From Nitrospirota bacterium (GTDB taxonomy: Bacteria; UBA2233), in the NCBI GenBank assembly GCA_011620345.1, contig WOZJ01000018.1, positions 78,567 to 83,957 of the forward strand: 5,391 nt of DNA, given 5' to 3'. Of the stretch, positions 1 to 5,391 are shown piece by piece. Below the pieces are notes generated by a model. It was not told the DNA's origin. It worked only from the letters and a program-made list of their open reading frames with translations, and ran no database searches. The position numbers and the translations under genes were made by a program. Each line of letters starts with the position of its first letter. Position 1 is the stretch's first letter.

Positions 1-1274
1 TAGCGCCTAGATAGGCCATAAAGCGTCTCGCCGGGCCGGACTTTGTGAAGGACAGAAGCCATAGGCCGATTATGGACCTGCGACTTGTCTTTTGTAGGGA
101 GAGACTGGTAGGCCTTTACCACCCTGCTTGCCTTACCCTTGGGCACGTTGAGGGCGTAACCTTTCGGAAGATACGCCCTGCCTTCGAGCAGTTCTTTGGA
201 AAGCGCGGGGTTTAGCCGCGCAATGTCTTCTGTGGAAATCCCGGAGCGTCTGGTCAGCTTGGCCAACGACACGACCGTAGGAAGTTCGACCTTCTGGTAG
301 CGTAAAGGGTGCCTTCCGTCCCAGTCTCCGAACAGCCGATGCCTGTTTTCGTATGTCCAGAGCGCGGCAAGGAATTCCGAATAAAAGTTCTTCGAGGCAA
401 ACCCAAAAGAAGGACCTTGATACTGGGCGATAATCCGCATGAGGTTATTCGAACCTACCTCATTAGAAGCTCTCACCATGCCATAGGTTCCGTGGTTGTA
501 CGCCGTGAGCGCCAAAGGCCAAGTCCCAAGCCTTTCGTAGTTGTCCTTGAGCAGACGGGCCGCAGCATCCGTGGATTTCCACGGATCTTTTCTTTCGTCG
601 ATGTGACGGGTGACCCTCAAGTCGTAGGACCTTGCCGTCCCTTTCATGAATTGCCACATTCCGCCGGCGCCGGCTGATGACCTGGCGTCCGGGTTGCACA
701 TGCTCTCGACGAACACGAGCCTAGTTAGTTCGGTCGGCAGTCCATGCTGAAGGAAAATCCCCTCCATCATCGGCATGTAAAGCCTCGAGCGTTGGATTGC
801 CTCTCGAAAGCGGTCTTTGAGGCCCCATTGGACGCGGATCCGGCCATCTTCGGCGGCCTCGAGAAAGGTGGCCTTTGAAACCCTGACGCCAAAAAGCTTT
901 CGAACGCGGGTTTCTTCCGCATTGAATGGGCCTTTTGGCCATTTCTTTGCAATAGACAACAAAATGCCTTGATAGTAGGCCTTGATGTTGTCTAGAAACG
1001 GCTGCTGCTCTTCCCACAACCCGGGCACGCTGCCCGCCGCCTCGATCATGGGGGCATAGTCTACGATCTCGTAAACTACACCAAGGCGGTTCCTATCGTG
1101 CACAATCGCTTGCGCGGAGGTGAACTCTGAATAGACAAGCTTCCAGAACTCCACGTTGGGAACAAGCCCACGCCAAACAGGAAAGCGCGCCTTTGCCCAG
1201 CCTGGCGTCCCAGAAAGTAGCACCGAAAGCGAAACGGCCAAAACAAACGCCCAACTTCTAGAAAATTTTGCCAT
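1..1274 (-). CDS. Lytic murein transglycosylase, MltD-like (SLT domain plus LysM), partial at the C-terminus
   Basis: This frame reads open from ATG at 1274 to the left edge (424 codons), so the stop lies outside the window. The family cleaves the MurNAc-GlcNAc bond of peptidoglycan without water, leaving 1,6-anhydroMurNAc ends, in the periplasm or at the outer membrane. Residues 1-27 look like a Sec signal peptide (K3 and R6, hydrophobic 8-21, possible cut after GWA at 25-27), with no lipobox. Residues 43-160 form an N-terminal region. The SLT domain spans about 165-310: catalytic Glu190 in VFVES, then SAGAGGMWQFM (200-210), DERKDP (226-231) and the ALTAYNHGTYG segment (255-265). A degenerate LysM-type segment covers about 326-379, and a clearer LysM begins at 408 (HKVRPGETLYGLS) and is cut by the edge. 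The start follows the dacB stop by 19 bases with a GGAG site 6 bases upstream. The usual aromatic after VESx is Cys193 here. The family is secure; the exact subfamily is inferred. Confidence 0.93.
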   Translation of the reverse strand, partial: MAKFSRSWAFVLAVSLSVLLSGTPGWAKARFPVWRGLVPNVEFWKLVYSEFTSAQAIVHDRNRLGVVYEIVDYAPMIEAAGSVPGLWEEQQPFLDNIKAYYQGILLSIAKKWPKGPFNAEETRVRKLFGVRVSKATFLEAAEDGRIRVQWGLKDRFREAIQRSRLYMPMMEGIFLQHGLPTELTRLVFVESMCNPDARSSAGAGGMWQFMKGTARSYDLRVTRHIDERKDPWKSTDAAARLLKDNYERLGTWPLALTAYNHGTYGMVRASNEVGSNNLMRIIAQYQGPSFGFASKNFYSEFLAALWTYENRHRLFGDWDGRHPLRYQKVELPTVVSLAKLTRRSGISTEDIARLNPALSKELLEGRAYLPKGYALNVPKGKASRVVKAYQSLPTKDKSQVHNRPMASVLHKVRPGETLYGLSRR

Positions 1275-1284
1275 ACCCCTCTCC
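1275..1284 (-). promoter_or_regulatory. Ribosome binding site of the transglycosylase gene
   Basis: On the minus strand GGAG (1284-1281) lies 6 bases before the ATG at 1274, followed by a further purine run. It sits in the 19-base gap after the dacB stop. No promoter is visible in that gap, so the transglycosylase is probably translated from the dacB transcript. Confidence 0.6.
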
Positions 1285-1293
1285 AAGCGTGGG

Positions 1294-2769
1294 CTATCCG
1301 TTCTCCGCCAATGCTTCTATCAATTCATCTTCAAAGCGCTTGGCCTCGTGTGTTTCGCCCATATGGTTCACAAACACGCAAAACGCCACCGTATTGCCCT
1401 TGGCCGAACCAAGATACCCTGCAAGCGCGCTTACCTTGTCAAGCGTCCCTGTTTTGGCCCGGATCGTTTGCCGCAACGGATTGCCTGCAAAACGCCTAGA
1501 AAGCGTTCCTGGTCTTCCCGGTACCGCCAAGGAGGCCTTGAAGGCTTCGAACCGGTCCGGATTGGCATGCATATAGTGAAGAAGCTTAATCGTCGCGAAG
1601 GGGCTTACCCGGTTATTTTTCGACAGCCCTGCGGCATCGAAGAGCTCGGCCTGCGTCTTTGGAATGCGCACGGTCTGCTCAAGGAAGCGGGACAACGCTT
1701 GAATCCCGGAGGCATGGTCTGCTTTGTGCTGGGTTGAGATAGCGCCAAACGCCAGAAGGAACCCTTCGGCCATCGTGTTGTTGCTGTAGGCGTTCATCGG
1801 GTACAGAACCTCAGGCAACGGGCCTGAGGATACGCTCGCGATCTCGGCAGCCCCTTGGATGGGATCTTCGTGCACCTGGATTGCGTCTTTTTGAATGCTT
1901 GCTCCCGCCTTTTCGAGCGCCCGCTTAAACACCAGCCCGGCCAGCTGCTCGGGGGATTTCACTTGCTTATACAGGACCCTGGTCCTTCGGGGGCCTATGC
2001 TGCCAGAGACAGATACCATGCCTTGGTCAGTAAGCGTGGCATAAACCCTCGCGCGCTTGCCGGATACCGTCCTTGCGCGGTTCGTTACGGGCAAGTCGGG
2101 ATCAACCTCCACAAGGGCCGGACGGCCTACCTTCGAAGCCCCTCGAACGCGTACCTCGATGTTGTTGTACTGAAGCGACAATGGGCTGACCACGCCCATG
2201 TAGGCCATCGCCCCGGATGTATGCGCCCAATCATCGCCAAAAACATCTGCATCGGCATAAAAATGCCTTTCCGGAGGAACGAAAAGGCTTGTATCTACGC
2301 CGACTCCACCTTCGATCTTATGAATCCCCCTGGCACGGACCAAAACGCCTGCAAGCGCTCGAATATCCTTATCGTCCAACCCTGGATACCCAGAACCCTT
2401 CAAAATTAAATCGCCACGCAAAATTCCTCGCTCAATCTCCAGGCTGCCATTTGTGAGGACCTTGGTGACGAAACGATAATTCGTACCAAGCGTGCTTAAA
2501 AGGGCCGACGTAACGAAGACCTTTGCAACGGAAGCGGGGACAAACACGTCTTTCGGGTTATAGGCCATGAGGAACCGGTTGTCATCTAAATCAAAGGCAA
2601 GGACGCCAACATGAGCCTCTGGATGCTTGACTACAAAGCGGTGGACAACTTCACTTGGCGTTCCCGATGCAAAGGCAAAACCCGGAATAAGACACCCGAG
2701 GGCAAAAAAAAGGATAGGATAGATCCACCAACCTTTAGCACGAGTCGTGCCTACAAACGCCCAACTCAT
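1294..2769 (-). CDS. dacB: D-alanyl-D-alanine carboxypeptidase/endopeptidase, PBP4 (DacB) family
   Basis: This 491-residue protein (E. coli PBP4 is about 477) belongs to the class C penicillin-binding / peptidase S13 family, periplasmic enzymes that remove terminal D-Ala or cut D-Ala-mDAP cross-links. All three active-site motifs are present: SVAK (Ser80, Lys83), SNN (Ser329-Asn331) and KTG (439-441). The family's long insert between the first two motifs is seen at about 115-320, with the GSGYPGL segment (125-131, where GSGDP is usual) and the VVSPLSLQYN segment (193-202). A second landmark, DAAGLSKNNRVS (378-389), corresponds to the family's DGSGLSR-NRVS. Residues 1-34 are a signal peptide: a basic n-region with R10 and K12, a hydrophobic stretch 17-31, and a likely cut after AFA (32-34). 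The ATG at 2769 is the only plausible start, because an in-frame TGA lies about ten codons upstream and no other start codon precedes the mature part. The gene has its own promoter and is followed closely by the transglycosylase. Confidence 0.95.
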   Translation of the reverse strand: MSWAFVGTTRAKGWWIYPILFFALGCLIPGFAFASGTPSEVVHRFVVKHPEAHVGVLAFDLDDNRFLMAYNPKDVFVPASVAKVFVTSALLSTLGTNYRFVTKVLTNGSLEIERGILRGDLILKGSGYPGLDDKDIRALAGVLVRARGIHKIEGGVGVDTSLFVPPERHFYADADVFGDDWAHTSGAMAYMGVVSPLSLQYNNIEVRVRGASKVGRPALVEVDPDLPVTNRARTVSGKRARVYATLTDQGMVSVSGSIGPRRTRVLYKQVKSPEQLAGLVFKRALEKAGASIQKDAIQVHEDPIQGAAEIASVSSGPLPEVLYPMNAYSNNTMAEGFLLAFGAISTQHKADHASGIQALSRFLEQTVRIPKTQAELFDAAGLSKNNRVSPFATIKLLHYMHANPDRFEAFKASLAVPGRPGTLSRRFAGNPLRQTIRAKTGTLDKVSALAGYLGSAKGNTVAFCVFVNHMGETHEAKRFEDELIEALAENG

Positions 2770-2823
2770 CCCCGACCAAGCGCGCTGTTTATACGTTCAT
2801 AAAGCTCTGTATTAGGTAAAAGC

Positions 2824-2853
2824 ATCTTAAATAAGTAGGCCTTTGATTGTCAA
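2824..2853 (-). promoter_or_regulatory. Probable sigma70-type promoter for dacB
   Basis: On the minus strand a perfect TTGACA -35 box (2853-2848) is followed after 18 bases by TAAGAT (2829-2824), a 4/6 match to TATAAT. Transcription would begin near 2817, giving a leader of roughly 45-50 bases before the dacB ATG. The surrounding 2770-2860 gap is visibly more AT-rich than the genes. The perfect -35 and the position between two genes support it. The spacer is one base longer than ideal. I see no terminator hairpin after nagZ, so read-through from upstream remains possible. Confidence 0.6.
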
Positions 2854-2860
2854 GTAGACC
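2833..2860 (-). repeat. Pair of 9-base direct repeats overlapping the dacB promoter
   Basis: Minus-strand GGTCTACTT (2860-2852) and GGCCTACTT (2841-2833) match at 8 of 9 positions and start 19 bases apart, about two helical turns. The first runs into the -35 box; the second lies in the spacer just upstream of the -10 box. This is the geometry of an operator, but two short imperfect copies can arise by chance, and no regulator gene is in the window. Confidence 0.3.
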
Positions 2861-4315
2861 TTAAGAAACCTTCAGTATACGCTCCAGCGTGGCATCGAGG
2901 GCCATTGGCGTCAAGCTGCCAACCCAAACAAAAACCCCTCCCTCAAAACCCGGCAGGGGCCTAGTAATCACTCCGGTCGAAAGAACACACACTCCGACCG
3001 AAAAACCCTCGAGCGCTTCGAGACAACGGCGAACCTCTTGGCTTCGCGGCGGAGTTCCCATTCGAACAAGCACGGCTTGTCCTCGCTCCATCCCTTCTTT
3101 CGTCCGATGAAAGCCAACAGATACCGACTCTAGGCCCTTTTGGAAGAGCACCTCTGCAAGTAAGGCGCTAGGTTCTTCTTCGACGACAAACACCTTCCCT
3201 TTGGGTGGGACCAAGAAGGGCAAACGAGCGTTAGGGTCGAAGACCCTTACTATGCTTCGAGAGAGCCGTTTCGCAACCTCGAGCCGCTGTTGGCTCGAAG
3301 AGAACGTTGCCTTTGCGCTTAAGGCTCTGTTTGATAGTACGCTTGAAACCAAACGCCCGATACGCGCCCTTGCTTCTTCAAGCCTCCTAGCCGGGATTCG
3401 TCCGGATTGAACGGCCAGAGAAAACCCATGAATCGCCAAGGCCTGTCTGCCCTTGTCCGGGCCGATTGTGAGCACATCGCAGCCGGCCAAAAACGCCCGG
3501 ACCGCCGCTTCGGCAATGTCTCCTTGAAACGGCGCGAGCGCCGCCTGCATGAGCAGGTCATCGCTTACAACGGCCCCTTGAAACCCAAGCCCTTCCCTTA
3601 AAAAACCTTCAAGAAGGGTTCGAGAAAACGTCGCAGGGAGGTCCGGGTCGTAGGCCGGGTACCGGACGTGCGACGGGATGATAATTGGCACACCCGATGC
3701 AACGAGCGCCCTGAACGGCCAAAGGCCGCGCTGAAATCGCTCGGAGAAGCCCTCATCTTGAGGCGCCAAGGAAGGGTGAAGGTGGGTGTCCATGAATGCA
3801 TGCCCATGCCCGGGAAAATGCTTCGCCGCCCCAAGGACAAACGCCCTTTGAAGGCCCTTGAGAAAGGCCGCGGCCATCTCAGCGACAACCTTCGGGTCCG
3901 AGCCGAACGAACGGGTTGCGATCGCCTCGTCTTCGGGCCAAAAAAGCGTATCGGCCACTGGAGCGAGGTCGATATCCACCCCGTGTTCTCTTAGGTACCC
4001 CCCCGTGAGCCACCCCACCTCTTCGACGATTCCCGGCTCGCCAAGGCTTGCCAGGGCAAACGCTGACGGGAAATCAGTTTCGGGTTCTTTCACCCTGCGC
4101 ACCATCCCGCCTTCTTGGTCGATTCCGAAGATCGCAGGATCTACCCCGTGCTGGGCGCTCATGGACTGAACGGCACCAATACTACTTTCGAGCGTTCGGG
4201 CATTTAAGGACAGGTTGGAGAACAAAAGGAACAGGCGAACGCCCCTTCGAATCGCCCAGTCGGCGTGGGCGGACGCATCTTCAAGCCCAAGAAAAAAAAA
4301 TTCTCCAAGCTGCAC
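2861..4315 (-). CDS. nagZ: Beta-N-acetylhexosaminidase, NagZ-type glycoside hydrolase family 3
   Basis: NagZ removes GlcNAc from GlcNAc-(anhydro)MurNAc-peptides during peptidoglycan recycling. Landmarks of the GH3 barrel appear in order: GIDQEGG (64-70, Asp66 contacts sugar), FPSA (82-85), DLAPVADT (116-123), RSFGSDP (135-141), KHFPGHG (165-171), the Asp-His dyad DTH (176-178), the PSHVRYPAYDPDLPATFS segment (214-231), and SDDLLM (251-256) with Asp252 the predicted nucleophile. The first 340 residues match the single-domain Gram-negative enzyme (E. coli, about 341). Residues 345-484 are an extra region resembling a shortened GH3 C-terminal domain, much shorter than in the two-domain Bacillus enzyme. 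No signal peptide is seen, which fits a cytosolic recycling role. The start is GTG at 4315, one codon after the in-frame TAG of the methyltransferase gene, with GGAAGAG (4329-4323) as ribosome binding site. LGEFFFLGLE (3-12) aligns with the family's usual IGQLFxVGFEG, so the start cannot lie much further in. Confidence 0.94.
   Translation of the reverse strand: MQLGEFFFLGLEDASAHADWAIRRGVRLFLLFSNLSLNARTLESSIGAVQSMSAQHGVDPAIFGIDQEGGMVRRVKEPETDFPSAFALASLGEPGIVEEVGWLTGGYLREHGVDIDLAPVADTLFWPEDEAIATRSFGSDPKVVAEMAAAFLKGLQRAFVLGAAKHFPGHGHAFMDTHLHPSLAPQDEGFSERFQRGLWPFRALVASGVPIIIPSHVRYPAYDPDLPATFSRTLLEGFLREGLGFQGAVVSDDLLMQAALAPFQGDIAEAAVRAFLAGCDVLTIGPDKGRQALAIHGFSLAVQSGRIPARRLEEARARIGRLVSSVLSNRALSAKATFSSSQQRLEVAKRLSRSIVRVFDPNARLPFLVPPKGKVFVVEEEPSALLAEVLFQKGLESVSVGFHRTKEGMERGQAVLVRMGTPPRSQEVRRCLEALEGFSVGVCVLSTGVITRPLPGFEGGVFVWVGSLTPMALDATLERILKVS
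4292..4300 (-). repeat. Nine-base T homopolymer in the first codons of nagZ
   Basis: A run of nine T on the coding strand encodes exactly Phe6-Phe7-Phe8 of NagZ. Runs of this length can slip in replication or transcription, and a one-base change here would destroy nearly the whole protein. The A9 on the plus strand is directly visible; any regulatory use is inference. Confidence 0.9.
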
Positions 4316-4318
4316 GCG

Positions 4319-5305
4319 CTAGCTCTTCCTTGCAACGAGCAATCCCGTACCCTTTCCAACGTCAGGCTTAAGAGACGCCTCTTTGAAGCCGGTTCGGGCA
4401 AGCATAGTGGCGTACTCCTCGAAGCTGTAGCAGCGCCCCTCTTGCGTGACGGCTAGCATGTGGACAGAGAACAAGCAGGCATCGAGCGGCCTGGTTTTGT
4501 CCTGCTCCAACACGTAATCCTGGATAATGACCCGGCCTTTCGGCCTAAGGGCGGCATGAATTTTTTGAAGGACGTGCTCGACCCAAGGCTTTGGCCTGGC
4601 ATGGAAGAGGTGAGACACCCAAACAAGGTCGTAGGGGCCCAAAAAATCGTCCTCGGCACAATCGCCCTCCACGATGTCGACAAGTCGTGCCCCGCCCTTC
4701 TCCTCGAGAATCCGCCTTGTCACCTTAAGTGTTCTTGGAAGGTCAAACAGCGTCACGCGCATCGAAGGCCTTTTCTCTTTAAACGCTAGAGCGTATGTTC
4801 CTGGCCCTCCTCCTAGATCGAGAATACTCTCTGCCCCCTCCCATTCGATCGCATCGGCCACCTCTTTTGCGACCAAACGGGCAACGTCGTCCATGGCGCG
4901 AACAAACCGCTCGATAGCCGTCAAATCCCCGCCCAAGAACTCACCTTCCTTGGGCTTGCCCGTAACAAGCGTATGCTCTAGGTTTGCCCAGGATTTTACC
5001 GTATCGTTTGTGTGCTTAAGAATGTCTTGAAGCGGATGTTCTGAGTTCTTCAGCAGGTGAGCCTTTGAGATGGGCGCAAGCGAGAACAGCTCTCCTTCTT
5101 TTTGGAGCAGCCCAAGGGCAACGAGCGCCGGCAGGACGATTTCTAGCGCTCGGGGGTTGAGGCTTGTCGCCTGTCCAGCCTCTTCTGTAGTCAAAGGGCC
5201 CCTTGCGAAGGCATCAAACAGGCCAACCTCGTTGGCGGCAAGCAAGATCTTCGCCTGCCGGTACGAAGAGGCCAAGCGAAGAATGTCCCATCCGCTCGAA
5301 ATCAT
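4319..5305 (-). CDS. SAM-dependent methyltransferase, O-methyltransferase family 2-like (winged-helix dimerisation plus Rossmann domain)
   Basis: This 328-residue protein has the two-part plan of the Methyltransf_2 / hydroxyneurosporene-O-methyltransferase group. Residues 10-85 form a winged-helix dimerisation domain (AANEVGLFDAF at 23-33, NPRALEIVLPALVALGLL at 50-67). Residues 155-310 form the SAM-binding fold, with motif I DLGGGPG at 163-169, the acidic end of strand 2 at FDLP (187-190), EGDCAEDD (213-220), and YDLVWVSHLFH (225-235) before the post-motif helix. His235 aligns with the catalytic His of plant and bacterial O-methyltransferases, but the usual following Asp-Trp is Ala-Arg. The GRCYSFEEYATMLARTGF stretch (290-307) matches the family's C-terminal helix. 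The start at 5305 has a very strong Shine-Dalgarno sequence. Such enzymes methylate small-molecule hydroxyls in secondary metabolism, but the substrate here is unknown. Coupling to nagZ is a positional link, not proof of a shared pathway. Confidence 0.88.
   Translation of the reverse strand: MISSGWDILRLASSYRQAKILLAANEVGLFDAFARGPLTTEEAGQATSLNPRALEIVLPALVALGLLQKEGELFSLAPISKAHLLKNSEHPLQDILKHTNDTVKSWANLEHTLVTGKPKEGEFLGGDLTAIERFVRAMDDVARLVAKEVADAIEWEGAESILDLGGGPGTYALAFKEKRPSMRVTLFDLPRTLKVTRRILEEKGGARLVDIVEGDCAEDDFLGPYDLVWVSHLFHARPKPWVEHVLQKIHAALRPKGRVIIQDYVLEQDKTRPLDACLFSVHMLAVTQEGRCYSFEEYATMLARTGFKEASLKPDVGKGTGLLVARKS
4323..4329 (-). promoter_or_regulatory. Internal ribosome binding site for nagZ inside the methyltransferase 3' end
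   Basis: GGAAGAG lies within the last codons of the methyltransferase gene and ends 7 bases before the nagZ GTG at 4315. It supports the GTG as start and, with the stop codon lying between the site and the GTG, suggests re-initiation by ribosomes finishing the methyltransferase. Confidence 0.55.
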
Positions 5306-5320
5306 ATCACCTCACCTCCC
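5306..5320 (-). promoter_or_regulatory. Strong doubled Shine-Dalgarno sequence of the methyltransferase gene
   Basis: The 15 bases before the ATG read GGGAGGTGAGGTGAT on the minus strand. They contain two overlapping matches to the 16S 3' end complement (GGAGGTGA at 5319-5312 and GAGGTGAT at 5313-5306). The upstream copy's GGAGG ends 9 bases from the start codon, a good distance; the other abuts it. This decides the start at 5305. Confidence 0.75.
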
Positions 5321-5339
5321 ATTAAAGATCGCTTTTGTC

Positions 5340-5345
5340 AGTGTA
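5340..5345 (-). promoter_or_regulatory. Weak candidate -10 box for the methyltransferase-nagZ unit
   Basis: TACACT (5345-5340) with TG one base upstream (TGCTACACT) has the form of an extended -10 element and would start transcription near 5333, leaving a leader of about 28 bases. I find no good -35 at 16-18 bases further up, so the call is tentative; the true promoter may lie beyond the right edge. Confidence 0.25.
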
Positions 5346-5391
5346 GCACGCCCCGAAAAGCAACCCGGAGCCCGTAAGGAGCATGAGCCTT
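5346..5391. other. Right-edge stretch of unknown content; possible divergent start at 5383
   Basis: Nothing here can be assigned firmly. On the plus strand an ATG at 5383 (Met-Ser-Leu to the edge) follows AAGGAG with only one base between, too close for a normal ribosome binding site. On the minus strand all three frames are open from the edge and close at stops inside 5306-5345, so the 3' end of another minus-strand gene is equally possible. Confidence 0.2.

Noticed and set aside
309-677. A 122-codon plus-strand open frame near the left edge
   Set aside because: It is antisense to the SLT and LysM parts of the transglycosylase, whose frame is open throughout and motif-rich.
1-1274. Possible non-coding or broken region, because no complete long frame starts and stops here
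   Set aside because: The minus-strand frame from ATG 1274 is uninterrupted for 424 codons and simply runs off the window; no frameshift or stop is present.
1156-1737. A 193-codon plus-strand open frame spanning the dacB 3' end and the transglycosylase 5' end
   Set aside because: It lies antisense to two genes with complete catalytic motifs, crosses their junction, and its translation shows no recognisable domain. It is a shadow frame.
1855-2409. A 184-codon plus-strand open frame antisense to dacB
   Set aside because: It is wholly inside dacB and its composition (scattered Cys, Arg, His and Pro) is typical of an antisense shadow.
2704-2711. Eight-base T run in the dacB signal peptide as a second slippage site
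   Set aside because: It is shorter than the nagZ tract and encodes Phe-Phe within a hydrophobic core where such codons are expected; alone it gives no evidence of switching.
2654-2769. Lipoprotein signal in DacB (Cys26 after Ala-Leu-Gly)
   Set aside because: The residues before Cys26 do not fit the lipobox well, and a clear AFA signal peptidase I site follows at 32-34.
2770-2860. Intrinsic terminator after nagZ
   Set aside because: No GC-rich stem with a T tail is present on the minus strand; only the short AGGCCT palindrome occurs, without a usable hairpin.
4674-5030. A 118-codon plus-strand open frame antisense to the methyltransferase
   Set aside because: It overlaps SAM motif I coding sequence on the opposite strand and has no family features of its own.
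1-5391. Apparent excess of the tetranucleotide TCGA (about 45 by eye, some 21 expected for equal base use)
   Set aside because: Most copies fall in TTC-GAA, CTC-GAG, ATC-GAG and similar codon pairs in coding DNA, so codon choice explains it. There is no regular spacing or longer shared motif.

Overview
The window carries four genes, all on the minus strand. Read in transcription order (right to left) they are an SAM-dependent O-methyltransferase-like protein (5305-4319), a GH3 beta-N-acetylhexosaminidase of the NagZ type (4315-2861), a PBP4/DacB-type D-alanyl-D-alanine carboxypeptidase/endopeptidase (2769-1294), and a lytic transglycosylase of MltD-like architecture (1274 to the left edge, its C-terminus lying outside the window). 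I see no RNA genes, mobile elements, CRISPR array or integrase. Coding density is very high, and the plus-strand open frames are shadows of these genes.

Organism: two exported peptidoglycan enzymes with Sec-type signal peptides, a cytosolic-looking NagZ and an MltD-like transglycosylase point to a Gram-negative bacterium. The N-terminal block of the transglycosylase (about residues 43-73, with VYSEF and the HDRNRL/VYE segment) resembles what I recall from transglycosylases of deltaproteobacterial lineages (Desulfobacterota, Myxococcota, Bdellovibrionota). That is a memory-based guess, and base composition, roughly half GC by eye, does not narrow it.

Layout: the methyltransferase stop codon and the nagZ GTG start are separated by a single codon in the same reading frame (TAG-CGC-GTG), so these two genes are very probably co-transcribed and translationally coupled. 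A 91-base AT-rich gap follows nagZ and holds a good sigma70-like promoter (TTGACA, 18-base spacer, TAAGAT) facing dacB, so dacB and the transglycosylase can form their own unit. The transglycosylase starts 19 bases after the dacB stop and has a good ribosome binding site. The right edge (5306-5391) is a short upstream region with an unusually strong, doubled Shine-Dalgarno sequence for the methyltransferase.

Together, three of the four genes form a peptidoglycan cleavage and recycling set. The transglycosylase cuts glycan strands to anhydro-muropeptides, the PBP4-like enzyme trims or cuts stem peptides, and NagZ removes GlcNAc from recovered muropeptides in the cytosol. The methyltransferase's substrate cannot be read from the sequence. 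The genes belong to recognised families. I found no convincing evidence of a wholly new system; the points worth a second look are the methyltransferase-nagZ junction, a T9 tract at the nagZ start, the arrangement of the dacB promoter, and a short in-frame repeat shared by two signal peptides.
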